From: Bacillota bacterium
GTDB lineage: Bacteria > Bacillota > Clostridia > Oscillospirales > Acutalibacteraceae
Reading direction: 5' to 3'
DNA length: 64,000 nucleotides
Assembly: GCA_023410445.1 (NCBI GenBank)
Contig: JAEYPT010000007.1
Coordinates: 1-64,000 of the forward strand
Within the stretch, counting starts at the first letter, position 1; each line of letters starts with the position of its first letter. Both the position numbers and the translations under genes were made by a program. The notes under the pieces are model-generated. The model ran no database searches, was not told the DNA's origin, and worked only from the letters and a program-made list of their open reading frames with translations. Of the stretch, positions 51,445-60,641 are shown piece by piece.

Positions 51445-52539
51445 GTGGGAAATGCGAAAGCGGACAGCCGGAGAGGAAAAGAAAAACTGTCCTTATCGGA
51501 ACAGAATTCGAGGATGGAAGTCATAAACAGTAGTGCGATAGAGAGAAAAAATTCAGACAGAGTTGTCTGGGTGGATATTGTAAAAGGATTAGCTTCCATC
51601 CTCGTAATTGCAGTACATGCACCCAAACCTATTTTTGTGAGCAGATTAATTGCTCCTTATTTTCTTGCAGTGTTCTTTTTGGTATCAGGGTATTCGACTA
51701 GAGTCCCATTTCAGAAAGGATACGTGAAAAAGAATATTATTAAAAATCTAAAACTCATGCTTGCCTATGGAATTCCCCTCATTTTTCTAACAAGAATATT
51801 AGTGGGAAATCTCACATTTCCAAATATCTCAAACGATTTTATTGGGCTTGTAATTCAATCCCCTCAGGTATTGACTAAGTATTTTGATTATTTGTGGTTT
51901 TTTGCCTGCATCCTAATCGCAAAGTTGATTTTTTATGTCATAGTGAGGTTATCAAAAGAGAAAGATGTAGGAATTTTGGCTTTGTCGCTGATGATCGGGG
52001 GCGCAGGTTGTTTCTATAGTTGGGCTATCCGAGTTCCTCTGCCTTGGCATGTTCAGACAGCCTGCGCGGTTCAATTGCTCTATTGTGCCGGATATTTTTT
52101 ACATAAATATGAATCTGTATTTAAAAGATTTGAATTTGCTGTCTTTGGGGTTTCAACGATAATGTTTTTCGTGACTGTGATTAATTTACCTATGGATGTA
52201 GATTTACACACGATGTTCTTTTCATCATATCCTAACTATATAATTCAAACGTTTTTTGGAGTTGCTTTCTTTATCTGTTGCTGTAGAAGAATTGGCCATA
52301 ATAGTGTGCTGGAGTACATTGGAAAAAATTCCGCTTTCTTTTATGCATTTCATCCGATTGCAGTGATGGTTGTATTGGAACTTTTCTCGGGATATTCAAA
52401 GCAAATGGAACCGTATTTTGCGTCCTTCTTTCTGACGGCTGTGAGCACTTTCCTTCTCTATTTATCTTGTGAACTGTATTTACAGATCAAAGCTGGGCTG
52501 AAACAAAGAAAAAGCACGGCGAAAATTCCAGCATGTTGA
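51445..52539 (+). CDS. Acyltransferase family 3 protein, second of two
   Basis: A 364-residue membrane protein with about ten hydrophobic segments and WVDIVKGLASILVIAVHAPKP, the D-x3-G/H region of the family (fucose 4-O-acetylase-like). GTG start at 51445 behind AGGAG. Its first residues, VGNAKADSRRGKEK, repeat the first acyltransferase. Composition is more AT-rich than its neighbours, so it may have been acquired separately. A bidirectional terminator follows. Confidence 0.85.
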   Translation: MGNAKADSRRGKEKLSLSEQNSRMEVINSSAIERKNSDRVVWVDIVKGLASILVIAVHAPKPIFVSRLIAPYFLAVFFLVSGYSTRVPFQKGYVKKNIIKNLKLMLAYGIPLIFLTRILVGNLTFPNISNDFIGLVIQSPQVLTKYFDYLWFFACILIAKLIFYVIVRLSKEKDVGILALSLMIGGAGCFYSWAIRVPLPWHVQTACAVQLLYCAGYFLHKYESVFKRFEFAVFGVSTIMFFVTVINLPMDVDLHTMFFSSYPNYIIQTFFGVAFFICCCRRIGHNSVLEYIGKNSAFFYAFHPIAVMVVLELFSGYSKQMEPYFASFFLTAVSTFLLYLSCELYLQIKAGLKQRKSTAKIPAC

Positions 52540-52542
52540 AAC

Positions 52543-52586
52543 AGGGCCGCCACTGTGACGATGCACAGCGGGCGGCCCTTTATTTG
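52543..52586. terminator. Bidirectional terminator
   Basis: Stem AGGGCCGCC (52543-52551) with its complement at 52571-52579 and an inner CTGTG/CACAG. It separates the acyltransferase gene from the convergent phage-type gene. Confidence 0.75.
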
Positions 52587-52593
52587 TCTGTTC

Positions 52594-53865
52594 TCAGTAT
52601 CCGATCGCCAGTGCACGTACCCCGAACGACTGGACCGTTGGACCGTTTGTAACCGCGACGTTGACGTGGCTGGAGTCCGCGGGGGCGACTTCCCACAGGC
52701 CGAAGTTCCACGCCGTCAGGGGGATGACGTTTCCCACGGCAAAAAGAAGGGAGGCAATGTGCGAAACCGGAAGGCTTACGTTGTAGTTCGTTCCGGCGGC
52801 GACGGAGGGAGTGGTGAAGGTGATCCACTCCAGAATCAGACCGTTCGGGAGCCGGACATACCCACTGCCGTTAAAGGAATGTCCGTAATCCTTGAGCGCG
52901 TAGTCAGAAGCGTCCGTTCCGCCGAGCTTCAGCGCGTTCAGCGCATTGCCGATGGAATCCCCGGAAGCCAGTCCCGCCGCCGTCAGCTGGGAAAGCGAGA
53001 TGTCGCCGGAAAGCGGCAGTCCCGCAATCTGCCGGGTGTTCGGGACGGCAGCATCCACCTTGGCTTTTTCGGCGTCGGAAAAGTTGTTGTCGGTGGCGGC
53101 GCCGTTCCCGGCAATCAACAGGGCCCAGTTTGTGCCGTCGTTCGCCGGAACCGCCGTGTTGCCTTCCTTCATGGAACAGTAGGCGGCGTTGCCCGGTGCG
53201 TAGTAAACGCAGTCGCCGACGCCGTAGGTTCCGGGGACCCATGCGCCCTTTGGAATCAGGGCGGCCCGGCGCTGCGTTTTTTCGTAGCGGCCCGACTCTG
53301 TGCTGAACACGTACCAGTATCCGTCTGCGCCGATTTCCGGCAGATTCTGCGACCGTGCCGCGGCCTGTTCCGCCTGCTGCAAAGCGGAACCCGCGTCGGC
53401 AACTGCTTTTGCGGCGTCTGAAGCGGCTTGCGCGGCTTGTTTCGCCGTGCTCTCGGCCCGGTTCAGCGCCGATGTCAGCGCGGAGAACCCGTCTGTGGCC
53501 TCCACGGCTTCCTCAAGGTCGGACCGTTCCACCTTCAGCACCGGCCCGTAAAATTTCAGCGCCTTAAAGGTTGGGCCGGAGAGAAGAAACTGGCAGGCGT
53601 AGACGCCGAACCGCGCCGTCATTCCGGAGGTGAGCACAAACACCGCCGTGCCCCCTTCCGCATCGGATACCGTCCCGTCGCAGAAAACCGGCGGATTTGT
53701 GCCCGCCAGGTAAAGGCGCGGGGTACAGCCTGTCAGGCAGACGGGTTTTCCACCGCAATCCAGAAACGTGACGGTGACGGAGCGCGCACCCTCCTCACCC
53801 TGCACGGCCGGGAGCGTCATGCGGTTCGGCTGCCATGCCTCAAGCGTGATTGATAAATTTACCAT
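52594..53865 (-). CDS. Phage baseplate/tail-fibre-like protein (BppU type)
   Basis: A 423-residue protein with a phage structural layout: an N-terminal beta domain like the BppU baseplate upper protein (residues 1-115), an alanine-rich coiled coil (about 135-165, SALNRAESTAKQAAQAASDAAKAVADAG), a carbohydrate-binding-like region (ADGYWYVFSTESGRYEK, GAWVPGTYGVGDCVYYAPGNAAYCSM), and a C-terminal gp53-like tail-fibre tip (GSGYVRLPNGLILEWITFTTPSVAAGTNYNVSLP). No other phage gene is nearby. ATG 53865 follows AAAGGAGA. It sits between polysaccharide genes on the opposite strand. Confidence 0.8.
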   Translation of the reverse strand: MVNLSITLEAWQPNRMTLPAVQGEEGARSVTVTFLDCGGKPVCLTGCTPRLYLAGTNPPVFCDGTVSDAEGGTAVFVLTSGMTARFGVYACQFLLSGPTFKALKFYGPVLKVERSDLEEAVEATDGFSALTSALNRAESTAKQAAQAASDAAKAVADAGSALQQAEQAAARSQNLPEIGADGYWYVFSTESGRYEKTQRRAALIPKGAWVPGTYGVGDCVYYAPGNAAYCSMKEGNTAVPANDGTNWALLIAGNGAATDNNFSDAEKAKVDAAVPNTRQIAGLPLSGDISLSQLTAAGLASGDSIGNALNALKLGGTDASDYALKDYGHSFNGSGYVRLPNGLILEWITFTTPSVAAGTNYNVSLPVSHIASLLFAVGNVIPLTAWNFGLWEVAPADSSHVNVAVTNGPTVQSFGVRALAIGY

Positions 53866-54114
53866 AGATTGATTCGTCTCCTTTCACCAATCCTGCTTTT
53901 CCCATTGAAAACTTCGCCTGAGGAGGGAAAAATTTCCGCTTTTTTGCTTTATATCGGAGGTAAAATGTGTGTCTACATTGTTAAATTGTTATAAACCGTA
54001 TTCCCATGAGTGGGTTGCTGTAGTATAATATAGAATAATCTTCCGGCTTCGCTCCGTGCGAATTGTGGCAGGACAAGCCTGAAAAACAAGAAAATCACAG
54101 GAGAAGATTTGCGT

Positions 54115-55596
54115 ATGCAGCCCGAAGAAAATTTACAGCAGAATAATGAGGAAGGAATATCGGACCGGATCAATCTAAAAAAGATCTGTGCCGTTATTTT
54201 AGTCTGTTACGCGGCGCTCGCGGTCGCCTTTTATTTTTTGACCGGAGAACAGCTCCATTTCCGTGTTTCGCGGGGAACCATAGCTATGCCTACGGCGAAT
54301 TACGGAACGGTGGAGCTGGTTCCCGGTGCCAAGGTGGAGGAGGTCTTCACCCCGAAAATCCAAAGGCTGGAACAGGTCTCCGTCACTTGGGGAACTTACG
54401 GTCGCAAGGATAAGGGTACGGTTCTGGTGGAGCTTTACAAAAAAGCGGACATGAAACTGCTCCTTTCCCAGAAGCTGGATGCTTCCGCGCTGAAGGAAGG
54501 GACCGTCACGACGATGACGTTCGGCACTCCTTTGGAAAACGTGTATGGCGCTGAGTTGCTGCTGCGCATTACCTCGCCGGACGGCGTCTCCGGAAGCACC
54601 GTTACTCCGGTGATGAAGACGGACGCGGATCCCCTCCCCGGTAGCCAGCTTTTCCTGAACGGGAAGGAGACAAACGGCAGACTTTGCTTCTCCGCCCAAG
54701 GGACGGACTACATATGGTTCGGGCTTCACTATTGGGCCTTTGCTGCGGCGGGTGGTATTCTGCTGGCGGCTTACCTGATCTTTTTCCTGATCCGGGTACA
54801 GCGTCGGAAGAAAAGCACGCTTCTGAACGCGATGATCGCCATGAAAAAATACCAATTTCTGATTCATCAGCTGGTTTCCCGGGATTTCCACACCAAATAC
54901 AAACGCTCGATTCTCGGCGTTTTCTGGAGCTTTTTGAATCCGCTGCTGATTATGACGGTTCAGTACTATGTCTTTTCCACGATTTTCAAGGCGGATATTC
55001 CGTATTACCCCGTCTATCTGCTGACGGGCATTGTCATGTTTAACTTCTTTTCCGAAAGCTGCGGCATGACGTTAAGCTCTATCCTGGGCAACTCCGCACT
55101 GATTACAAAAGTCTATGTTCCAAAGTATATTTATCCGTTGACCCGCGTACTCTCTTCGCTGGTGAACCTGCTGATTTCGCTGATCCCGCTTTTCGCGGTC
55201 GTGCTGATTTCAAGGGTTCCGATCACGAAGGCGGTCCTGCTGTTTCCGTTCCCGCTTTTGTGCCTTGCGGTGTTCTGCCTTGGGCTGGGCATGCTGCTGG
55301 CGGCAGGAATGGTGTTTTTCCGGGATGTGCAGTTCCTGTGGGGAGTCGTCAGCATGCTGTGGATGTACGCAACCCCGATTTTCTACCCGGAAAGCATTCT
55401 TCCGGACCAGTTCAAATTTGTTCTGGCCGTCAATCCGCTTTATTACTTTATTAAATTCGCGCGAACCTGCATTATCAGCGGAATCTCGCCTGAACCGGCC
55501 GTTTACGCGCAGGTATTCCTGTTTTCGCTGGGAATGCTGCTGGTAGGCGCGTTCGTTTTCCGCAAATCGCAGGACAAATTTATCCTCTATATTTAG
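54115..55596 (+). CDS. Polysaccharide ABC exporter permease with outer N-terminal domain
   Basis: A 493-residue permease of the Wzm/TagG class. Its C-terminal about 250 residues (from KYQFLIHQLVSRDFHTKYKRSILGVFWSFLNPLL) form an ABC-2 membrane domain. Before it are one membrane segment (about residues 23-43), a beta-rich outer domain of about 150 residues (LVPGAKVEEVFTPKIQRLEQVSVTWGTYGRKDKGTVLVELY), and a second segment. The outer domain is missing from ordinary Wzm proteins and resembles domains on membrane glycan proteins in Clostridia. ATG 54115 (TTG 54109 is possible) follows AGGAG. It works with the ATPase gene 12 bases downstream. Confidence 0.9.
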   Translation: MQPEENLQQNNEEGISDRINLKKICAVILVCYAALAVAFYFLTGEQLHFRVSRGTIAMPTANYGTVELVPGAKVEEVFTPKIQRLEQVSVTWGTYGRKDKGTVLVELYKKADMKLLLSQKLDASALKEGTVTTMTFGTPLENVYGAELLLRITSPDGVSGSTVTPVMKTDADPLPGSQLFLNGKETNGRLCFSAQGTDYIWFGLHYWAFAAAGGILLAAYLIFFLIRVQRRKKSTLLNAMIAMKKYQFLIHQLVSRDFHTKYKRSILGVFWSFLNPLLIMTVQYYVFSTIFKADIPYYPVYLLTGIVMFNFFSESCGMTLSSILGNSALITKVYVPKYIYPLTRVLSSLVNLLISLIPLFAVVLISRVPITKAVLLFPFPLLCLAVFCLGLGMLLAAGMVFFRDVQFLWGVVSMLWMYATPIFYPESILPDQFKFVLAVNPLYYFIKFARTCIISGISPEPAVYAQVFLFSLGMLLVGAFVFRKSQDKFILYI

Positions 55597-55607
55597 GAGC
55601 AATCGTT

Positions 55608-56336
55608 ATGTCTGATACGATCATTGATGTTCGGGACGTTTCCATGCGTTTCCGTCTGGCCAACGACCGGATTCTTTCGCTCAAGGAGTTTGTGACTACC
55701 AAGCTGCGCGGCAAGCTGACCTACCGGGACTTCTGGGCGCTGCAGCACATCACGTTCAGCGTGTGCAGCGGCGAGGTCATCGGCATTGTCGGGAGCAACG
55801 GCTCCGGAAAAAGCACGCTGCTGAAAATTATTTCCGGCATCATCAAGCCGACCTCCGGAAGCGTGGAATGCAGGGGCAATATCGTGCCGATGCTGGAGCT
55901 TGGCTCCGGCTTCGACTTCGACCTGACCGGGCGGGAGAATATCTTTCTCAACGGCGCCATTCTCGGCTATACGGAGGACTTCCTGAAGAGCAAATATCAG
56001 GAAATCCTTGATTTTTCCGGGCTCGGGCAGTTTATCGATACGCCCATCCGGAATTACTCCTCCGGCATGGTGATGCGGCTGGCGTTTTCCATTGCAACCA
56101 TGGTGCGGCCGAAAATTCTGATCGTGGATGAAATCCTCTCCGTCGGAGATGAGGATTTCCAGCAGAAAAGCCGCAGGCGGATGCAGGAATTGATGAGTGG
56201 CGGCACGACCGTGCTGTTTGTTTCACATAACCTGGCACAGATCCGCGAAATGTGCCAGCGCGTCGTCTGGATTGACCACGGCGTACTCCGGGCGGTGGGG
56301 GAAGCCGCCGAGGTTTGCGATCAGTATCAGGCGTAA
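55608..56336 (+). CDS. Polysaccharide ABC exporter ATPase (Wzt/TagH type)
   Basis: A 242-residue ATPase with Walker A GIVGSNGSGKSTLLK, signature RNYSSGMVMRLAFSIA, Walker B KILIVDEILSVGD, and the H-loop in VLFVSHN. The short form lacks the C-terminal carbohydrate-binding domain of some Wzt proteins; the outer domain of the permease may take over recognition. ATG 55608 follows TAGGAGCAATCGTT. It couples with the permease upstream. Confidence 0.93.
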   Translation: MSDTIIDVRDVSMRFRLANDRILSLKEFVTTKLRGKLTYRDFWALQHITFSVCSGEVIGIVGSNGSGKSTLLKIISGIIKPTSGSVECRGNIVPMLELGSGFDFDLTGRENIFLNGAILGYTEDFLKSKYQEILDFSGLGQFIDTPIRNYSSGMVMRLAFSIATMVRPKILIVDEILSVGDEDFQQKSRRRMQELMSGGTTVLFVSHNLAQIREMCQRVVWIDHGVLRAVGEAAEVCDQYQA

Positions 56337-56358
56337 CGCGGAAGGGGGAATGTGGCCC

Positions 56359-57399
56359 GTGGAAAAACTGCTGACGGTTGTTGTTCCGGCGTACAATGCC
56401 GAAAAATATTTGCAAAAGTGCCTGTCTTCTTTTATAATAAATTCGGAGTTGTCCCAATCGCTGGAAGTGCTCGTTGTGGACGACGGTTCCTCGGACGCGA
56501 CAGCTCAGATTGCCGAACAGTTTGAGGATCGGTATCCGCAGACGTTCCGGGTTCTGTCGAAGGAAAACGGGGGTCACGGTTCCGTAATCAATACGGGAGC
56601 CGCGCTCGCTGCCGGAAAATACCTGAAGGTTGTGGATGCGGACGACTGGGTCATTACCGAAAACCTTGAAAAGCTTTTAAACTTTCTGGGGGAAACAGAC
56701 GCGGACGCCGTCGTGACGGCGTTTCATAAGGTGGATGAGAGCACCGGAAGAACAGAGCTTTTTTTCCCGGACTGCGACTGCGGCAAGACATATTCTCTGG
56801 AGGATGCTTTGCAGATTTTCCCCAGGGTGTATGCCTGCTTTTCCTTTCATGGGATTTTTTATAAAACCGAGGCTTACCGCCGGACGGGCTTTCTCCTTTC
56901 AGAAAAGGTCTTTTATGAAGACAATGAATTTGCCACGGTACCGTTCCGGGCGGTGGAAACGATCCGCTTTTTCCCGGAGTCCGTGTACCAGTATCTGATC
57001 GGCAGTGCCGGGCAAAGCGTGTCGTTCCGAAACCAGATCAAGCGGCAGGACGATATCCGGAAGGTGGCCGTTCGGATTCTGGAGGACAAAAATCGGTTTG
57101 TTCCGGCAGGTTCGCCGCTGGAACGGTATTATTTGATGAAACTGGAAATCGTGGTCGCGAGCTATTACTCCGCGGTCATGGTCAAAAATCCCGATAAAAA
57201 GAACGGCCGGGCTTTGGCGGCCCGCTTCCGGGAAGTGATCCGGAACGGGGACCGGCAGCTTTACGCCGTCACAGATCGCAAATATAAAACGCTGCTTCTT
57301 TTCAATATCATCCATTTTTCCCCGCAGATTTATCAGTCGCTTGCCCGGAAGGGCCTTTTAAGGGCGGTGCAGGGAATCTGGGCGCGCCCGGCGCAGTGA
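56359..57399 (+). CDS. Glycosyltransferase family 2
   Basis: A 346-residue GT-A enzyme starting MEKLLTVVVPAYNAEKYLQKCL, with the nucleotide-binding LEVLVVDDGSSDATAQI and the metal-binding DxD-like VVDADDWV. GTG 56359 lies at good distance from GGGGG; ATG 56350 is the alternative but sits one base after it. It follows the exporter and precedes glf, so it probably transfers a sugar in the same glycan. Confidence 0.9.
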   Translation: MEKLLTVVVPAYNAEKYLQKCLSSFIINSELSQSLEVLVVDDGSSDATAQIAEQFEDRYPQTFRVLSKENGGHGSVINTGAALAAGKYLKVVDADDWVITENLEKLLNFLGETDADAVVTAFHKVDESTGRTELFFPDCDCGKTYSLEDALQIFPRVYACFSFHGIFYKTEAYRRTGFLLSEKVFYEDNEFATVPFRAVETIRFFPESVYQYLIGSAGQSVSFRNQIKRQDDIRKVAVRILEDKNRFVPAGSPLERYYLMKLEIVVASYYSAVMVKNPDKKNGRALAARFREVIRNGDRQLYAVTDRKYKTLLLFNIIHFSPQIYQSLARKGLLRAVQGIWARPAQ

Positions 57400-57426
57400 G
57401 AATACCGCCTGAGAGGGGAAACGTGT

Positions 57427-58521
57427 ATGAATTATGACTTTCTGATAGTTGGCGCGGGTCTTTTCGGCGCAGTCTTTGCCCATGAAGCGGCGCAGAAGGG
57501 AAAGAAATGCCTGGTGGTGGAACGCCGCGGGCAGGTCGGCGGAAACGTCTACTGTGAAAAACGGGCCGGAATTAACGTCCATCGGTACGGCGCGCATATT
57601 TTCCACACAAGCGACCGCGAAGTCTGGGAGTACGTCAACCGGTTCGCCGATTTTGAGCCGTTCGTTAATTCTCCGGTCGCTGTCTATCGGGATGGGCTGT
57701 ACAATCTCCCGTTTAACATGAACACATTTCACCAGCTTTGGGGCGTTGTGACGCCAGCGCAGGCAAAAGCGAAAATAGCGGAACAGGTCTGCCAGTTCGA
57801 AAACCCGCAGAATCTGGAGGAACAGGCGCTTTCCCTCGCCGGGCGCGACATTTACGAAAAGCTGATCAAGGGCTATACGGAAAAGCAGTGGGGCCGCGAC
57901 TGCAGAGAGCTTCCCGCGTTTATCATCCGGAGGATTCCTCTTCGCTTTACCTATGACAATAATTATTTCAGCGACCGGTTTCAGGGCATTCCGTCCGAAG
58001 GATACACCGCTCTGGTGGAAGGTTTGCTGGCCGGCACAGAGGTGCTGACGGATACCGATTACCGGGAATTTATTGTTTCCCGCCCGGACGAAGCGGAAAA
58101 GACCGTATTTACAGGCTGTATCGACGAGTTTTTTGACTATCGTTTGGGTGCGCTTCAGTACCGCAGTCTGCGGTTTGAGAGCGAAGAGCTTCCCGTCGAT
58201 AATTTTCAGGGGAACGCCGTCGTGAATTACACGGAACGAAGCGTCCCCTATACCAGAATCATCGAGCATAAGCATTTTACCCGTTTCTGCGACAGTCCTA
58301 CGACAGTCATCACGCGGGAGTTCCCTGCCGAATGGCGGCGGGGCGACGAACCCTATTATCCGGTGAACGACGAAAAAAACAACGCGCTTTATGAGCGGTA
58401 CCAGCTTCTTGCGCAAAGCAGGCCCGACGTGATTTTCTGCGGACGGCTCGGAAGGTACCGGTACGTCAACATGGATGAAACGGTGGCGTCCGCTCTGCGT
58501 CTGGCAAAAGAAATCCTGTAA
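57427..58521 (+). CDS. glf: UDP-galactopyranose mutase
   Basis: Glf makes UDP-galactofuranose from UDP-galactopyranose with reduced FAD. The 364-residue protein has the N-terminal dinucleotide-binding VGAGLFGAVFAHEA, RRGQVGGNVYCE, and HRYGAHIFHTSDREVWEY, followed by YTEKQWGRDC and the C-terminal GRLGRYRYVNMDETVASAL. Galactofuranose is therefore likely part of the polymer made here. ATG 57427 follows GAGAGGGGAAA. Confidence 0.95.
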   Translation: MNYDFLIVGAGLFGAVFAHEAAQKGKKCLVVERRGQVGGNVYCEKRAGINVHRYGAHIFHTSDREVWEYVNRFADFEPFVNSPVAVYRDGLYNLPFNMNTFHQLWGVVTPAQAKAKIAEQVCQFENPQNLEEQALSLAGRDIYEKLIKGYTEKQWGRDCRELPAFIIRRIPLRFTYDNNYFSDRFQGIPSEGYTALVEGLLAGTEVLTDTDYREFIVSRPDEAEKTVFTGCIDEFFDYRLGALQYRSLRFESEELPVDNFQGNAVVNYTERSVPYTRIIEHKHFTRFCDSPTTVITREFPAEWRRGDEPYYPVNDEKNNALYERYQLLAQSRPDVIFCGRLGRYRYVNMDETVASALRLAKEIL

Positions 58522-58539
58522 GGAAAAAGGTGAAAGCCG

Positions 58540-59490
58540 ATGGAACCGCGGAATGGACCTCAGGAGCCTCTTATCACCGTTGTAACCCCATATTACGACA
58601 ATCCGACGCTGTTCGAAGCCGTGGATTCCGTGCTGGACCAGTCCTACCCCGCGATTCAGTATCTGATCGTAAACGACGCGTCGCCGTCGATTCCTTCAGA
58701 ACCGGTAAGGCAATATCTCTCGCAGCGGAAGGGGCCGAACATTCGGGAATTCCGTGTGATTGAAAATCCCGTCAACTCGGGCGTAGTTCGCTCGGTCAAC
58801 GAGGCGTACCGGCAGGCGGAAGGGGAGTACATCTTCAACCTTGCCGCGGACGACGCGTTTGCCGACGGGGACGTCCTCCGCGATTGGGTGCGGGCGTTTC
58901 AGACCACCGGGGCCATGGTTATGACGGCTTACCGGTACGTATACGATGAAACGCTGAAAATCAAACGAAAGACCCTCCCTTTGCCGGAACAGGCGGCAAA
59001 AATCCGAAAGCTGGACTGTTCGCTGCTGTTTCACGACCTGGCCCGCGAAAATTACATCTTCGGTTGCTGCACAGCAAGGTCGCGGGAATGTATCGAAAAA
59101 TATGGCCTTCTCAGCGAAGATTACCGGCTGATCGACGATTACCCGATGAACCTGTACTGGCTGAGAAACGGTGTTCCGATTCATTTTTTCGACCGGGTCG
59201 TGGTCAAATACCGGTCCGGTGGAGTCAGTGCTCCGGTCAGTTTCAACGGAGCCTATGAAAAGGATGCCGATCTGGTTTTTCACAGGGAAATTCGGAACTA
59301 TTCGCCGCATCCTGTTATCGCGTCGATGGAATATATCTATTGGAAAACACGTCAGCAGCGCGCGGGCGCGTATTTCCGAGAATTGAAGACGGCGGCGACG
59401 CCGTGGAAGCGGCTGTGGCTGCTGGTAAAATATCCGGAAAATATCCTGCGCTTTTTCAAAAGGAAACTAACCGGTTTGAAAAAGCACTGA
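58540..59490 (+). CDS. Glycosyltransferase family 2
   Basis: A 316-residue GT-A glycosyltransferase: PLITVVTPYYDNPTLFEAVDSVL, YLIVNDASPS, and the DxD-like LAADDAFADGD. It carries a strongly basic C-terminal tail (LRFFKRKLTGLKKH). It lies between glf and a sugar aminotransferase, so its substrate may be galactofuranose or the amino sugar. ATG 58540. Confidence 0.88.
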   Translation: MEPRNGPQEPLITVVTPYYDNPTLFEAVDSVLDQSYPAIQYLIVNDASPSIPSEPVRQYLSQRKGPNIREFRVIENPVNSGVVRSVNEAYRQAEGEYIFNLAADDAFADGDVLRDWVRAFQTTGAMVMTAYRYVYDETLKIKRKTLPLPEQAAKIRKLDCSLLFHDLARENYIFGCCTARSRECIEKYGLLSEDYRLIDDYPMNLYWLRNGVPIHFFDRVVVKYRSGGVSAPVSFNGAYEKDADLVFHREIRNYSPHPVIASMEYIYWKTRQQRAGAYFRELKTAATPWKRLWLLVKYPENILRFFKRKLTGLKKH

Positions 59491-59535
59491 AAACGGAAGC
59501 ATACAGGGAAAATGGAACAGTGCGAGGAGAAAAAA

Positions 59536-60639
59536 ATGGAGATTGAATGCAACAGGCTGGACCGCGGTTTTCAGATGTATCAAGAGGAATTTGAACGGAA
59601 GGCGCTGGAGGTTCTGCGCTCGGGATGGTATATCCTCGGCCCGGAGCTTCAGGCTTTTGAGAAGGAGTTTGCGGCTTACGTCGGCACAGAGTACTGCGTC
59701 GGGCTGGCAAGCGGTCTGGATGCGCTTTCCCTCGCGGTCCGCGCGCTCGGGATTCATACCGGCGACGAGGTCATTGTTCAGGGGAATACCTACATAGCCA
59801 GTGTCATGGGGATTACGATGAACGGTGCCACCCCGGTTTTTGTAGAGCCGAACCGCTTCAACAACATCGATGTGACGAAAATCGAAGAGAAAATCACCGC
59901 AAAAACGAAGGCAATCATGGTGGTCCATCTGTACGGGCAGGCCTCTAAAATGGATACCGTGATGGAGCTGGCGAAGAAATACGGTCTGAAAGTCGTCGAG
60001 GACTGCGCACAGTCGCATGGTGCAAAATATGCCGGTGAAATGACGGGTTCCTTTGGGGACGTGGGCTGCTTTTCCTTTTACCCCACGAAAAACCTCGGAG
60101 CATTCGGTGACGCCGGCGCAATTACCACCAATGACCCGGAGATCGCGGAACAGATCCGTGTCCTGAGAAATTACGGCAGCGAAAAGAAATACCACAATAA
60201 AACGGTGGGCGTCAATTCCCGCCTTGATGAGCTTCAGGCGGGCCTGCTGCAGGTAAGGCTGAAGCATCTGGACGAACTGATCGCGGAGCGGCACAAAATC
60301 TGCGACTTCTACAACAAGAATCTGAAAAACGCCGCGCTGGAAAAGCCGGAGGTTGAGGAAAATGCCACAACCGTATGGCATCAGTATGTTGTGCGCTGCG
60401 GGCATCGAGATGAGCTGAAAGATTATCTGCAGAAAAACGGAATTCATACCATGATCCATTACCCGATTCCTCCCCATCTTTCCGAAGCATACCGGTATCT
60501 GAACGTTTCGGAAGGGGCGCTTCCGATTTCCGAGCAGTACGCGCGTGAGGTTCTGTCGCTGCCCCTGTACAACGGCATGAAGCGGGAGGAACTGGAGTTC
60601 GTTGTCGATGCGCTGAACCGCTTTTCCCCGGAGGCCTGA
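59536..60639 (+). CDS. DegT/DnrJ/EryC1 sugar aminotransferase
   Basis: A 367-residue PLP enzyme that aminates keto-sugars bound to a nucleotide. GLASGLDALSLAVRALGI, EVIVQGNTYIASVMGI and VEPNRFNNIDVTKIEEKIT are close to QdtB/FdtB-type transaminases that make 3-amino-3,6-dideoxyhexoses. The PLP lysine is in FSFYPTKNLGAFGDAG. dTDP-sugar synthesis genes are not in the window. ATG 59536 follows GAGGAG. It is followed two bases later by the FkbH-like gene. Confidence 0.92.
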   Translation: MEIECNRLDRGFQMYQEEFERKALEVLRSGWYILGPELQAFEKEFAAYVGTEYCVGLASGLDALSLAVRALGIHTGDEVIVQGNTYIASVMGITMNGATPVFVEPNRFNNIDVTKIEEKITAKTKAIMVVHLYGQASKMDTVMELAKKYGLKVVEDCAQSHGAKYAGEMTGSFGDVGCFSFYPTKNLGAFGDAGAITTNDPEIAEQIRVLRNYGSEKKYHNKTVGVNSRLDELQAGLLQVRLKHLDELIAERHKICDFYNKNLKNAALEKPEVEENATTVWHQYVVRCGHRDELKDYLQKNGIHTMIHYPIPPHLSEAYRYLNVSEGALPISEQYAREVLSLPLYNGMKREELEFVVDALNRFSPEA

Positions 60640-60641
60640 GC

